This document shows, in pieces, positions 1 through 8,045 of a DNA stretch of 64,000 nucleotides (the first letter of the stretch is position 1; every line of letters starts with the position of its first letter). Source of the DNA: Limnovirga soli. GTDB lineage: Bacteria; Bacteroidota; Bacteroidia; Chitinophagales; Chitinophagaceae. Location: positions 310,001 through 374,000 of the forward strand of contig NZ_WHPF01000001.1 in the NCBI RefSeq assembly GCF_013106755.1. The letters are read 5' to 3'. Under the pieces are notes generated by a model. It saw only the letters and a list, made by a program, of their open reading frames with translations. It did no database searches and was not told the origin of the DNA. Made by a program: the position numbers and the translations under genes.

Positions 1-501
1 GGCAATTACCTGGCCTTTATGAATACGCACAATACCATTCTCAAACTCTGTAGGGTTACCCATACCATAAATACAGCTTACACTGGCTACCACAATAATA
101 TCGCGGCGGCCGCTTAGTAATTCGCTGGTGGCCTGCAAACGCAGCTTATCCAGCTCTTCATTTATGCTAAGGTCTTTTTCAATATAAGTATCACTAACGG
201 GCATATAGGCTTCGGGCTGGTAATAATCGTAATAGCTTACAAAATACCCTACAGCATTATCCGGAAAAAACTGTTTAAACTCGCCATATAATTGCGCTAC
301 CAGGGTTTTATTATGGGTTAGTACCAAAGTAGGGCGTTGCGTATTGGCAATAACATTGGCCATGGTAAAAGTTTTACCACTGCCTGTAACACCCAGCAGG
401 GTTTGAAACTTTTCCCCATCATTAATACCCTCGGTTAGCTGGCGAATAGCATCGGGCTGGTCGCCACTGGGCTCGTACAATTTATGTAGTGTAAATGGCA
501 T
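1..501 (-). CDS. uvrB: Excinuclease ABC subunit B (5' part, runs off the window)
   Basis: Translating the minus strand from the ATG at 501 gives 167 uninterrupted codons beginning [19 protein letters not shown], the standard UvrB N-terminus. The Walker A motif GVTGSGKT lies near residue 40, followed by [17 protein letters not shown] and the tyrosine-rich beta-hairpin segment [11 protein letters not shown] that inserts between DNA strands at lesions. UvrB is the helicase-like damage-verification subunit of nucleotide excision repair and acts with UvrA and UvrC. The gene continues beyond the left edge, so only the first quarter of the protein is visible. It is divergent from the large beta-barrel gene at 940, with two repeat copies in between. 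Confidence 0.97.
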   Translation of the reverse strand, partial: MPFTLHKLYEPSGDQPDAIRQLTEGINDGEKFQTLLGVTGSGKTFTMANVIANTQRPTLVLTHNKTLVAQLYGEFKQFFPDNAVGYFVSYYDYYQPEAYMPVSDTYIEKDLSINEELDKLRLQATSELLSGRRDIIVVASVSCIYGMGNPTEFENGIVRIHKGQVIA

Positions 502-617
502 ACCACGAAGTTAATAAGTAGAACCATAAAGCAAATGATAAAGATGTATGACTGGCGGCTTTTATAGCTGTAAATACAATACATTTTTGTTTACCGGCAG
601 CAACGCATTGGGCAGCT

Positions 618-657
618 GTACTTGCCACGCTCGGTTCGGGGTTCTGTTTTCATGGCG
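618..657 (-). repeat. Intergenic repeat, core type C
   Basis: Reads CTTGCCACGCTCGGTTCGGG and then GTTCTGTTTTCATGGCGG. It faces the type A copy at 767. Confidence 0.85.
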
Positions 658-766
658 GCTACGGAAGAAAGACAAAATACAGGGTACCGCCTTTCAGTAA
701 TTGGGGAATACCAAGCAGTTTTACCTGAAATTTTAATTACCCGGCATTGACGCCATAATTGCTACA

Positions 767-786
767 GTACAAGAGTGCGACGCAAG
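767..786 (+). repeat. Intergenic repeat, core type A
   Basis: Exact consensus GTACAAGAGTGCGACGCAAG. It forms an inverted pair with the type C copy at 618-657. Confidence 0.9.
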
Positions 787-901
787 CGGTGCCACATTAT
801 TATTCATTTGTCCGGTTCAAAAAAACACTTATTACCATTACACGGGTAACAAGTATGTTACGGCTGCCGGCCAAAGGCGCTACCTTTGATTTGGGTAACA
901 A

Positions 902-909
902 TAATTTTG
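902..909 (+). promoter_or_regulatory. Possible Bacteroidota -7 box
   Basis: TAATTTTG matches the TAnnTTTG sigma-ABfr -7 consensus and lies 31 bases upstream of the TTG start at 940. The -33 element is not convincing. Confidence 0.3.
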
Positions 910-939
910 TATAAATCCTGTTATTGATAAAACCAATTT

Positions 940-3900
940 TTGCAGCGCATACTACATATCATTTTTTTGCTGGCACTGGCTTTAAGCTGCGTAGAAACAA
1001 ACGCACAGGTAGCTGGCTTGCGTAAAAAAAAGATTATTGCCAGGGGAATGGTATCAGTAGACACGTTGAGCATGGTGCCCGGCACTATTCAACTAGCAGC
1101 AGACAGCAGTGCCTATACAATCGATCTTGTAAATGCCCGCATTACCTGGCTGAAAGCTTTACCAACCGATAGTATTGTAATTGTTTACCGCGTATTTCCT
1201 TTTAAACTAAACGCTATAACCAAACGGTATAATTACGATAGTATTCGCAATAATTTTATAGCCACCCCTGCTTATACACCTAAACCCAATACTGGCACTA
1301 GCCTGTTTAATTTTGGCAAGCTAAACTATAATGGCAGCTTTGGCCGCAGCCTTAGTTTTGGAAATAGCCAGGATGCGGTATTTAACTCTCAATTTAATTT
1401 ACAGCTCAATGGCTTTTTGGGCGATAGTATTGCCATTGCTGCTGCCATAACAGATAATAATATTCCCATACAACCTGATGGCACCACCCAGCAATTAAAC
1501 GAGTTTGACCGGGTTTTACTGCAGTTTAGCAAAAAAACATGGGCTATTAATTTGGGCGATATTGACCTGCGCAGAAAAGATGCTTATTTTCTTAATTTTT
1601 ATAAAAGATTACAAGGCGTAAGCTATGAGCAGCAATACCAGCTTGGCAAAAATAGCAACGGCAAAACATTGATGAGTGCAGCTGTTGCCAAAGGCAAATT
1701 TGCCCGTAATATATTTACTGGTGCCGAAGGTAATCAGGGGCCATACCGGCTGCAGGGCAATAATAACGAACTCTATTTTATTATACTGGCCGGCACCGAA
1801 AAAGTATTTGTTGATGGCATACAATTACAAAGAGGCGAAGACCAGGATTATGTGATTAATTATAATACCGCCGAAATTACTTTCACTCCAAAACAACTAA
1901 TAACCAAAGACAAAAGGATACAGGTAGAATTTGAATATGCCGACCGAAATTTTTTAAACTCAATGTTGTATATAGCCAATGAAATAAATATTGGGAAACG
2001 GTTGCAGTTAAATATTAGTGCATATAATAATTCAGATGCAAAGAATTCTCCATTAAATCAAACGCTGGATAATGCACAAAAAAAATTCCTGTCAAATATT
2101 GGTGATAGTATACAACAAGCGTATTACCCATACGCTTCTATAGACTCGTTTTCTACAGGCAGGATATTGTATAAAAAAATAGATACTTTATATAATGGCC
2201 TGCACGATTCCATTTATGTGTACTCTACCGACAAGGACAATGCCCGCTATAATTTGTCATTTGCCGACGTGGGTGCTAATAAGGGTAATTATATTCCTTA
2301 TTTTAATGCTGCCAATGGGCAGGTATTTCAATGGGTGGCGCCTGTAAACGGCGTGGCCCAGGGCAATTATGAGCCGGCTGCCTTTTTGGTTACCCCAAAA
2401 AAACAACAGGTATTTAGTATTGATGCCAATTATATACTCAATAAAAAAATGCTGGTAAAAGCGGCATTTGCAGGTAGCAACTATGATATAAATACTTTCT
2501 CGGGTAAAGACAAAAACAATAACCGTGGCATTGCCGGCAAACTAAATATAGAACGTACGGATAGCCTTACCACCCATTCCGGAAAACGCCTATTACTAAA
2601 TACCAACGCAGGTTATGAATATGTAAACCAACGCTTTAAGCCCGTTGAAAGATTAAGACCGGTAGAATTTAGCCGCGACTGGGGCTTGCCCTTACTAACA
2701 AATGCAGCAGATGAGCAATTACCATCTTTGGGCATTGCATTAATGGATAGTAAAGGCAATAGCGTACAATACAAGTATAACAGCTATATACGCAGCGATG
2801 GTTTTAAAGGCACCCGAAATACCATTATACAAAATCAACAGCTTGGCAGTATACAACTAAGCAGTATGTTTAATTTAACCAACATAAATACCCCGCAGGA
2901 TAAAGGATTTTATGTAAGGCCAACCATTAACATTAGTAAGGTATTAAACCATTTTTACCATTATACAATTGGCGCAACCTATGCTTTGGAGCATAATGAA
3001 ATCAATAACAAAAAAACAGATAGCATTTCTGCTTTAAGTTTTGCATTTGAAAATATTACTGCCTATTTACGCTCTGATGCCAGCAAAGCCAACAGATGGT
3101 CTTTTAATTATTTTACCCGCAGCGATAAGCTGCCCTACGGAAAAGGTTTGCTGCAAAGCGACAGAAGCCAAAACTTTAACCTGCAGGCTGAGTTTTTAAA
3201 AAACCAACAACACCAGTTAAGGTTTAATGTCACTTACCGGCAGTTAAATATTATAAACAGCAATATCACCACTCAAAAAGCCGATAATAGCATTTTGGGC
3301 CGTGCTGAGTATCTGGTGAATGAATGGAATGGTTTTTTAAAAGGCAGTTTATTGTACGAGCTAGGGGCCGGCCAGGAACCTAAACGCAATTTCTCCTACA
3401 TTGAAGTGCCTGCCGGGCAGGGGCAATATGCCTGGATTGATTATAATGCCGATGACATACCACAGTTAAACGAATTTGTATTGGCGCTGTTTGCAGATCA
3501 GGCTAAATATATACGTGTGTTTACACCCACCACTACGTATATAAAAGCCAATTATACCCAGTTCAATTATTCCATATCATTATTGCCAAAGGCTTTGGCA
3601 GCTACCATGCAACATGTAAAATGGAAAAACTTTATTACCCGTTTTATGCTGCAATCTTCATTGCAAACTTATACCAAACAAATAGCTGCGGGCAAGCCAT
3701 TATTTAATCCATTTCAGGGCAATATTGCAGATAGTGCATTGCTTAATTTGAATTATATAGTTAACAATACGCTTTCCTTTAACCGATTTAGCACCAGATG
3801 GGGAATGGACATTACTAATCTTACCAACTATAATAAATCGTTGCTAACTTATGGTACTGAGTCAACACAGTTTAAAGAATGGGTGGGCAAGCTGCGTATC

Positions 3901-4395
3901 AACTTCTCAAAGGCATATACGTTTGAGCTAATACAAAAAACCGGCAATGTTAATCTATTTACACCTTCTTTTAAAAACCGCAATTACGAAATAAATACCC
4001 AAACCACAGAACCGCGTATTACCTATACTTCAGGCACTTTATTCAGGTTGCTGGCGGGTTACCAGTATATGCAAAAAACAAACAGTGTGGCATATGGAGG
4101 CGAAAAAGCAAGTATACATGCACTTAATCTGGAAACGCGGTATAACACATTTTCCAATACCAGTATTACGGGCAAATTTACGCTAAGCAATATCAATTTT
4201 ACCGGGCAAACCAATACCACGGTAAGCTATATTATGCTGGATGCTTTGCTGCCGGGTAAAAATTATTTATGGAATATTTCACTCACCAAACGCCTCATCA
4301 ATAATCTGGAATTTACCATGGAGTACGAAGGTCGCAAACCTGGCGAAGGCCGAACTATTAATATTGGCCGGGCCAGCATCAGGGCATTATTATAA
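940..4395 (+). CDS. Large exported beta-barrel protein, probably outer membrane
   Basis: This 1151-residue protein begins with a clear signal peptide (MQRILHIIFLLALALS, cleavage around ETNAQ). The start is TTG: an in-frame stop at 928-930 rules out any upstream start, and later ATGs would lose the signal peptide. After about 130 residues, most of the protein is alternating hydrophobic/polar strands rich in Asn, Tyr and aromatic residues, including many segments of the type FNLQLNGFLG and FNYSISLLP. It ends in a strand-like tail (GRTINIGRASIRALL), as expected of an outer-membrane barrel. A motif such as GPYRLQGNNNE near residue 270 resembles surface proteins common in Bacteroidota. I do not recognise a named family. 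It stands alone, with repeats on both sides and no obvious operon partner. Confidence 0.75.
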   Translation: MQRILHIIFLLALALSCVETNAQVAGLRKKKIIARGMVSVDTLSMVPGTIQLAADSSAYTIDLVNARITWLKALPTDSIVIVYRVFPFKLNAITKRYNYDSIRNNFIATPAYTPKPNTGTSLFNFGKLNYNGSFGRSLSFGNSQDAVFNSQFNLQLNGFLGDSIAIAAAITDNNIPIQPDGTTQQLNEFDRVLLQFSKKTWAINLGDIDLRRKDAYFLNFYKRLQGVSYEQQYQLGKNSNGKTLMSAAVAKGKFARNIFTGAEGNQGPYRLQGNNNELYFIILAGTEKVFVDGIQLQRGEDQDYVINYNTAEITFTPKQLITKDKRIQVEFEYADRNFLNSMLYIANEINIGKRLQLNISAYNNSDAKNSPLNQTLDNAQKKFLSNIGDSIQQAYYPYASIDSFSTGRILYKKIDTLYNGLHDSIYVYSTDKDNARYNLSFADVGANKGNYIPYFNAANGQVFQWVAPVNGVAQGNYEPAAFLVTPKKQQVFSIDANYILNKKMLVKAAFAGSNYDINTFSGKDKNNNRGIAGKLNIERTDSLTTHSGKRLLLNTNAGYEYVNQRFKPVERLRPVEFSRDWGLPLLTNAADEQLPSLGIALMDSKGNSVQYKYNSYIRSDGFKGTRNTIIQNQQLGSIQLSSMFNLTNINTPQDKGFYVRPTINISKVLNHFYHYTIGATYALEHNEINNKKTDSISALSFAFENITAYLRSDASKANRWSFNYFTRSDKLPYGKGLLQSDRSQNFNLQAEFLKNQQHQLRFNVTYRQLNIINSNITTQKADNSILGRAEYLVNEWNGFLKGSLLYELGAGQEPKRNFSYIEVPAGQGQYAWIDYNADDIPQLNEFVLALFADQAKYIRVFTPTTTYIKANYTQFNYSISLLPKALAATMQHVKWKNFITRFMLQSSLQTYTKQIAAGKPLFNPFQGNIADSALLNLNYIVNNTLSFNRFSTRWGMDITNLTNYNKSLLTYGTESTQFKEWVGKLRINFSKAYTFELIQKTGNVNLFTPSFKNRNYEINTQTTEPRITYTSGTLFRLLAGYQYMQKTNSVAYGGEKASIHALNLETRYNTFSNTSITGKFTLSNINFTGQTNTTVSYIMLDALLPGKNYLWNISLTKRLINNLEFTMEYEGRKPGEGRTINIGRASIRALL

Positions 4396-4441
4396 AGCCG
4401 GTTTTTTATTAGCCAGACTGTATAAAGCAAATCAGGCTTTA

Positions 4442-4461
4442 CTTGCGTCGCACTCTTGTAC
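4442..4461 (-). repeat. Intergenic repeat, core type A
   Basis: CTTGCGTCGCACTCTTGTAC followed by TGTAACAAT, the usual outer flank of the family. It faces the modified type C copy at 4518. Confidence 0.9.
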
Positions 4462-4517
4462 TGTAACAATATGGCAACAAAAGCTGCGCTAATAGAATTG
4501 GCTGTTTCGCCACAGAT

Positions 4518-4577
4518 GCCATGAAAACAGCACCCCGAACCGATCCCCGAAATTATCGGGGTAAACTGCGGCAAGCG
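4518..4577 (+). repeat. Modified type C intergenic repeat containing a hairpin
   Basis: The beginning, GCCATGAAAACAGCACCCCG, is type C read in reverse, and the end GGCAAGCGGCGATGCC also matches. The usual GAGCGT centre is replaced by a short palindrome, CCCCGAAATTATCGGGG, that can form a stem. Confidence 0.6.
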
Positions 4578-4626
4578 GCGATGCCAATGGATATAGCGAT
4601 GACTACCTAAAAAATATTTTCTACAA

Positions 4627-7600
4627 TTATTTTTCTGCCATGTCTATAAACGTTTTCTGGGCAGCCCATTTAGCCTGTAGTATTTTAAAATTGGCTATTG
4701 CCTCTTTAGCGGCAACAATGGTTTGCGATGTAGGTGGCATATCGCTCTCCTGCAAAATATTAAACAGTGTGCCACACACAGCTGCCGATTGCGCAAATCC
4801 GTTATGTTTTTCAAAATCGTTTAAGGTGGCCAGTAATTGCTTTTCCTTTTCAGTGCCTGCCACTGGAAGCAGTGCCTGTGTACTATGAATTTTTTTAAGT
4901 GCCTCTAAAGATTGTTTTAACGACTGATAACATTGCAAGGAAAGATCGTGTTGCAGCTGCAATTGCGCAATACTGGTTTTAACCCGGGGATCCATTTTAA
5001 TGGTAAACTGCTGGGTAAAGCTTACACCATTTACAGTAAGTTTTACTGTATATACTCCGGGCATTACATAAGGCGCAGTTGGCACCGGTGAAGTGTTCTT
5101 AAATACTGCAGCTATAGGGTAAGATGCGGGTATATTCAATGGCTCGTATCGCATATCCCATAAAAAGCGGTGGGCGCCGGCACCTGCAGATAACAGTTGC
5201 TGCGGCCTTACCCAATACAATGGAATATTAACAGGCGGAATGGTATACAACGTATCGCTGCTGCTAAAGGTGCGAATCACATTTCCCTTTGCATCACTGA
5301 TGGTTAACACAACGGGAGTAGTAGCAGCATCCTGTAAATAATAATCAATCATCGCACCATCCGGTGGATTTTGGCCGGCTGGCTCTTCCTGTGGAATTGG
5401 CGTATCGGTATTCATGTTCCAGCGAACGCGATAAGTGTTTTGCGGCTTATATAAAACGGCTTTTGCTTTGGCCAGGTTATTAGACAATTGCCTGAGCGGA
5501 GTAATATTATCCAATATCCAAAAACCGCGGCCATGAGTGCCTACCACCAGGTCATCGTCTTTAATTACCAGGTCGCGAATTGAGGTAGCTGGCATATTTA
5601 TCCGTAGTGATTGCCAATGCTCTCCATCATCAAATGAAACATACACAGCCCTTTCGCTGCCAGCAAATAGAAGTCCGGGGCGTAATGGATCTTCTTTTAC
5701 TGTATTAATGGGATCATTGGGCAACCCGGTTACAATTTCCTTCCAGGATATGCCGCCATCCATGGTTTTATAGATATGCGGTTGCATATCATCGCAACGA
5801 ATTCTGTTAACTGCTGCATAAGCTATTTTCGTGTTGGTATGGCTGGCTTCTATCATTGATATTTTACTCCATGCAGTAATAGCTGGGGGTGTTACATTTT
5901 TCCAGCTTTTGCCACCATCTTTTGTTACCTGTATAAATCCATCATCCGTACCTGCCCAAATGGTATTGATATCTTTAAATGAAGGAGCAATGGTATATAC
6001 CACTCCCCGGCGGGGCATTTTTTTCATTTCTTCCTTGGTATATACACCAACACTGGCAGGTATATCCCAGCTTTCCCGGGTAAGATCCGGACTAATTGTT
6101 TGCCAGCTATTACCGCCATCTTTTGTTTTAAAAATCACATTACCAGCAAAGTATAATACTGATGGATCGATAGGTGAAAACAATACGGGTGCTGTTCTTA
6201 GGAACCTGTATTTACCGCTGCGAACCGCTTCAGGTGCTATATTCTGGAATTGGCCTGTGCGTTTATCGTATTTGGTTATTTTGCCCCCATAAATAATGTC
6301 CGGATTTTTGGGATCTGCTGCCACATACCCATATTCTTCCACCGCTACGGGGTGCCATTCCCTAAAACTTATCTGTCCATCGTTACCGCGGCTGGCAATG
6401 CCTACAGAGCCACTCTCCTGCTGACCGCCATATACATTATAGGGGAATGCATTATCAGTACTTACATGGTAAAACTGAGCAGTGGGCTGGTTATACCAGG
6501 AAGAAAAAGTTTGTCCACCATTCACCGTAATAATAGCACCCTGATCTGCGGCTAACAAAATAATATCCGGGTTATTAGGATTGATCCAAATGCGGTGATA
6601 ATCATCGCCGCCCGGAGCGCCACGAAATGCAGACCATTTATTGGCACCATCAACGGATTTCCATACCACCACATCGGCAGTATACACAATATCTTCGTTG
6701 GTGGGATCTACTTTTACTTCGGCAAAATCATCGCCACGACCCCAGAAACGTTCATCACTCGTCATTTTTTTCCAATGTTCGCCGGCATCATCACTACGGT
6801 AAATACCACCAAACTGGCCAGCGTCTACGGTAGCATATAATCGGTTGGTATTGGTGGGGGCGATGGTGAAACCAATTCTGCCTAAGCCTTGTTGCGGCGT
6901 AGGTAAACCTTCGATTAAATGCTTCCATGTATTACCACCATCTGTTGATTTGTACAGGCCACTTTCACTACCGCTCCAACGACCATTTTCCCAGGGGCCC
7001 TGACGTCCTGCCCATAAATCGGCATATACAATGGAGGGATTTTTGGGATCGATGGCAACTTGTACGGCACCTGTATTTTCATCTATATACAATACTTTTT
7101 CCCAGGTGTTGCCACCATTGGTGGTTCTAAATAATCCACGTTCTTTATTTGGGCCATATGGGTGGCCCAACACTGCTGCAAAAACACGATTTTCATTATT
7201 AGGGTCTATTGCCAGTCCGCCAATTTGCTGACCATCTTTTAACCCGGTGTTTACCCAGGTTTTACCCGCATCAGCAGATTTATATACGCCATCTCCTACT
7301 GAAAGGTCGGGGCGTTGGATGCCTTCCCCGCTGGCTACATACAGGATATTTGGATTTGATGGCGCTACTGCCACATCGCCGATAGAGCCTGTGGGCTGAT
7401 CGTCGAAAACAGGAAACCAGGTACGGCCATAATCAGTTGTTTTCCATACGCCACCATTATTTACACCAATATAAAAAACATTGGGTTGTTGTGGCACACC
7501 TACAGCGCCAACAGTTCGTCCACCACGGAATGGGCCAATCATACGCCATTGCATGGCGTTGAATAAATCGGGAGAAAATTGCTGGGCGGTTGCTGTATAA

Positions 7601-7641
7601 AGCAACAAGAGCGATACAAAAATGCTGATTAAACGTTTCAT
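4627..7641 (-). CDS. Exported Asp-box (BNR/sortilin-like) beta-propeller protein
   Basis: About 1004 residues from the preferred start MKRLISIFVSLLLLYTATAQ, a typical Sec signal peptide; an in-frame ATG lies four codons upstream at 7653. Residues about 30 to 720 contain repeated Asp-box units such as GGVWKTTDYGRTW, DGVYKSADAGKTW, RGLFRTTNGGNTW, SGLYKSTDGGNTW, GGIYRSDDAGEHW and TKDGGKSW. These mark the seven/eight-bladed propellers of the sortilin (VPS10)/xyloglucanase-like superfamily, often annotated as glycosyl hydrolase. The last 300 residues hold a Fn3-like beta region (VYTVKLTVNGVSF) and a helical tail. The protein acts in the periplasm or at the cell surface. Propeller residues alone do not establish glycosidase activity, so the substrate is unknown. 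It is transcribed away from the GH116 gene at 8046. Confidence 0.85.
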   Translation of the reverse strand: MKRLISIFVSLLLLYTATAQQFSPDLFNAMQWRMIGPFRGGRTVGAVGVPQQPNVFYIGVNNGGVWKTTDYGRTWFPVFDDQPTGSIGDVAVAPSNPNILYVASGEGIQRPDLSVGDGVYKSADAGKTWVNTGLKDGQQIGGLAIDPNNENRVFAAVLGHPYGPNKERGLFRTTNGGNTWEKVLYIDENTGAVQVAIDPKNPSIVYADLWAGRQGPWENGRWSGSESGLYKSTDGGNTWKHLIEGLPTPQQGLGRIGFTIAPTNTNRLYATVDAGQFGGIYRSDDAGEHWKKMTSDERFWGRGDDFAEVKVDPTNEDIVYTADVVVWKSVDGANKWSAFRGAPGGDDYHRIWINPNNPDIILLAADQGAIITVNGGQTFSSWYNQPTAQFYHVSTDNAFPYNVYGGQQESGSVGIASRGNDGQISFREWHPVAVEEYGYVAADPKNPDIIYGGKITKYDKRTGQFQNIAPEAVRSGKYRFLRTAPVLFSPIDPSVLYFAGNVIFKTKDGGNSWQTISPDLTRESWDIPASVGVYTKEEMKKMPRRGVVYTIAPSFKDINTIWAGTDDGFIQVTKDGGKSWKNVTPPAITAWSKISMIEASHTNTKIAYAAVNRIRCDDMQPHIYKTMDGGISWKEIVTGLPNDPINTVKEDPLRPGLLFAGSERAVYVSFDDGEHWQSLRINMPATSIRDLVIKDDDLVVGTHGRGFWILDNITPLRQLSNNLAKAKAVLYKPQNTYRVRWNMNTDTPIPQEEPAGQNPPDGAMIDYYLQDAATTPVVLTISDAKGNVIRTFSSSDTLYTIPPVNIPLYWVRPQQLLSAGAGAHRFLWDMRYEPLNIPASYPIAAVFKNTSPVPTAPYVMPGVYTVKLTVNGVSFTQQFTIKMDPRVKTSIAQLQLQHDLSLQCYQSLKQSLEALKKIHSTQALLPVAGTEKEKQLLATLNDFEKHNGFAQSAAVCGTLFNILQESDMPPTSQTIVAAKEAIANFKILQAKWAAQKTFIDMAEK

Positions 7642-7747
7642 GATAATTGCCATTATGAAATGGTAAGATACGGTTTATACCTGCACAAAAAAAGAATGGA
7701 CTGTCGATTTGCAATAACTGTTTTGATGGCTGCATAGAATTACTACA

Positions 7748-7767
7748 GTACAAGAGTGCGACGCAAG
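7748..7767 (+). repeat. Intergenic repeat, core type A
   Basis: Exact consensus GTACAAGAGTGCGACGCAAG, followed by TAAAGCC and a GCCGGGC/A-tract outer box about 25 bases on. Confidence 0.9.
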
Positions 7768-7888
7768 TAAAGCCAGCCAAATGCTTCCATTGCCGGGCCC
7801 AAAAAAATAAGATTTAAGTGGTTGGCAATTAACTTTTACTGCAATAAAATTATCTATTTGGCTGAATAGACGCACAGCGCAATACTTG

Positions 7889-7906
7889 TTTTAGTGATTA
7901 CTAAAA
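7889..7906. promoter_or_regulatory. Inverted repeat, candidate operator
   Basis: TTTTAGT-GATT-ACTAAAA has two perfect 7-base arms around a 4-base spacer. It lies 139 bases upstream of the GH116 start and in the divergent region with the propeller gene. Its regulator is not known. Confidence 0.4.
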
Positions 7907-8045
7907 TACAGGCTATCTGAGAAAGAAAAGACAGACGTTTTTACCTGCAAATTTGATTACTTTTATTCTGCTTGTCATAAAGTATTGCACCACAGCATAC
8001 ATGCAATGGTATTGCGAACAATTGTAACCATAATCAATCTTAGGT

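Larger units (their letters stand above)
502..939. other. Intergenic region between uvrB and the beta-barrel gene
   Basis: This divergent spacer holds no convincing gene. It contains an inverted pair of the intergenic repeat (type C at 618-657, type A at 767-786) and a -7-like box TAATTTTG at 902-909, which matches the Bacteroidota TAnnTTTG promoter motif 31 bases before the next start. No good -33 TTTG box lies at the expected distance, so the promoter assignment is tentative. Confidence 0.5.
7642..8045. other. Divergent intergenic region upstream of the GH116 gene
   Basis: No gene is seen. It contains a type A repeat (7748-7767) with the usual GCCGGGC plus A-tract flank near 7794, and the 18-bp inverted repeat at 7889-7906. 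Any promoters for both neighbours must lie here, but no strong TTTG/TAnnTTTG pair is visible. Confidence 0.5.

Noticed and set aside
4241-4574. Small frames crossing the repeat copies (for example those encoding LASHSCTV-like strings)
   Set aside because: They consist of repeat DNA in several frames and overlap real genes; they are translation shadows of the repeat, not genes.
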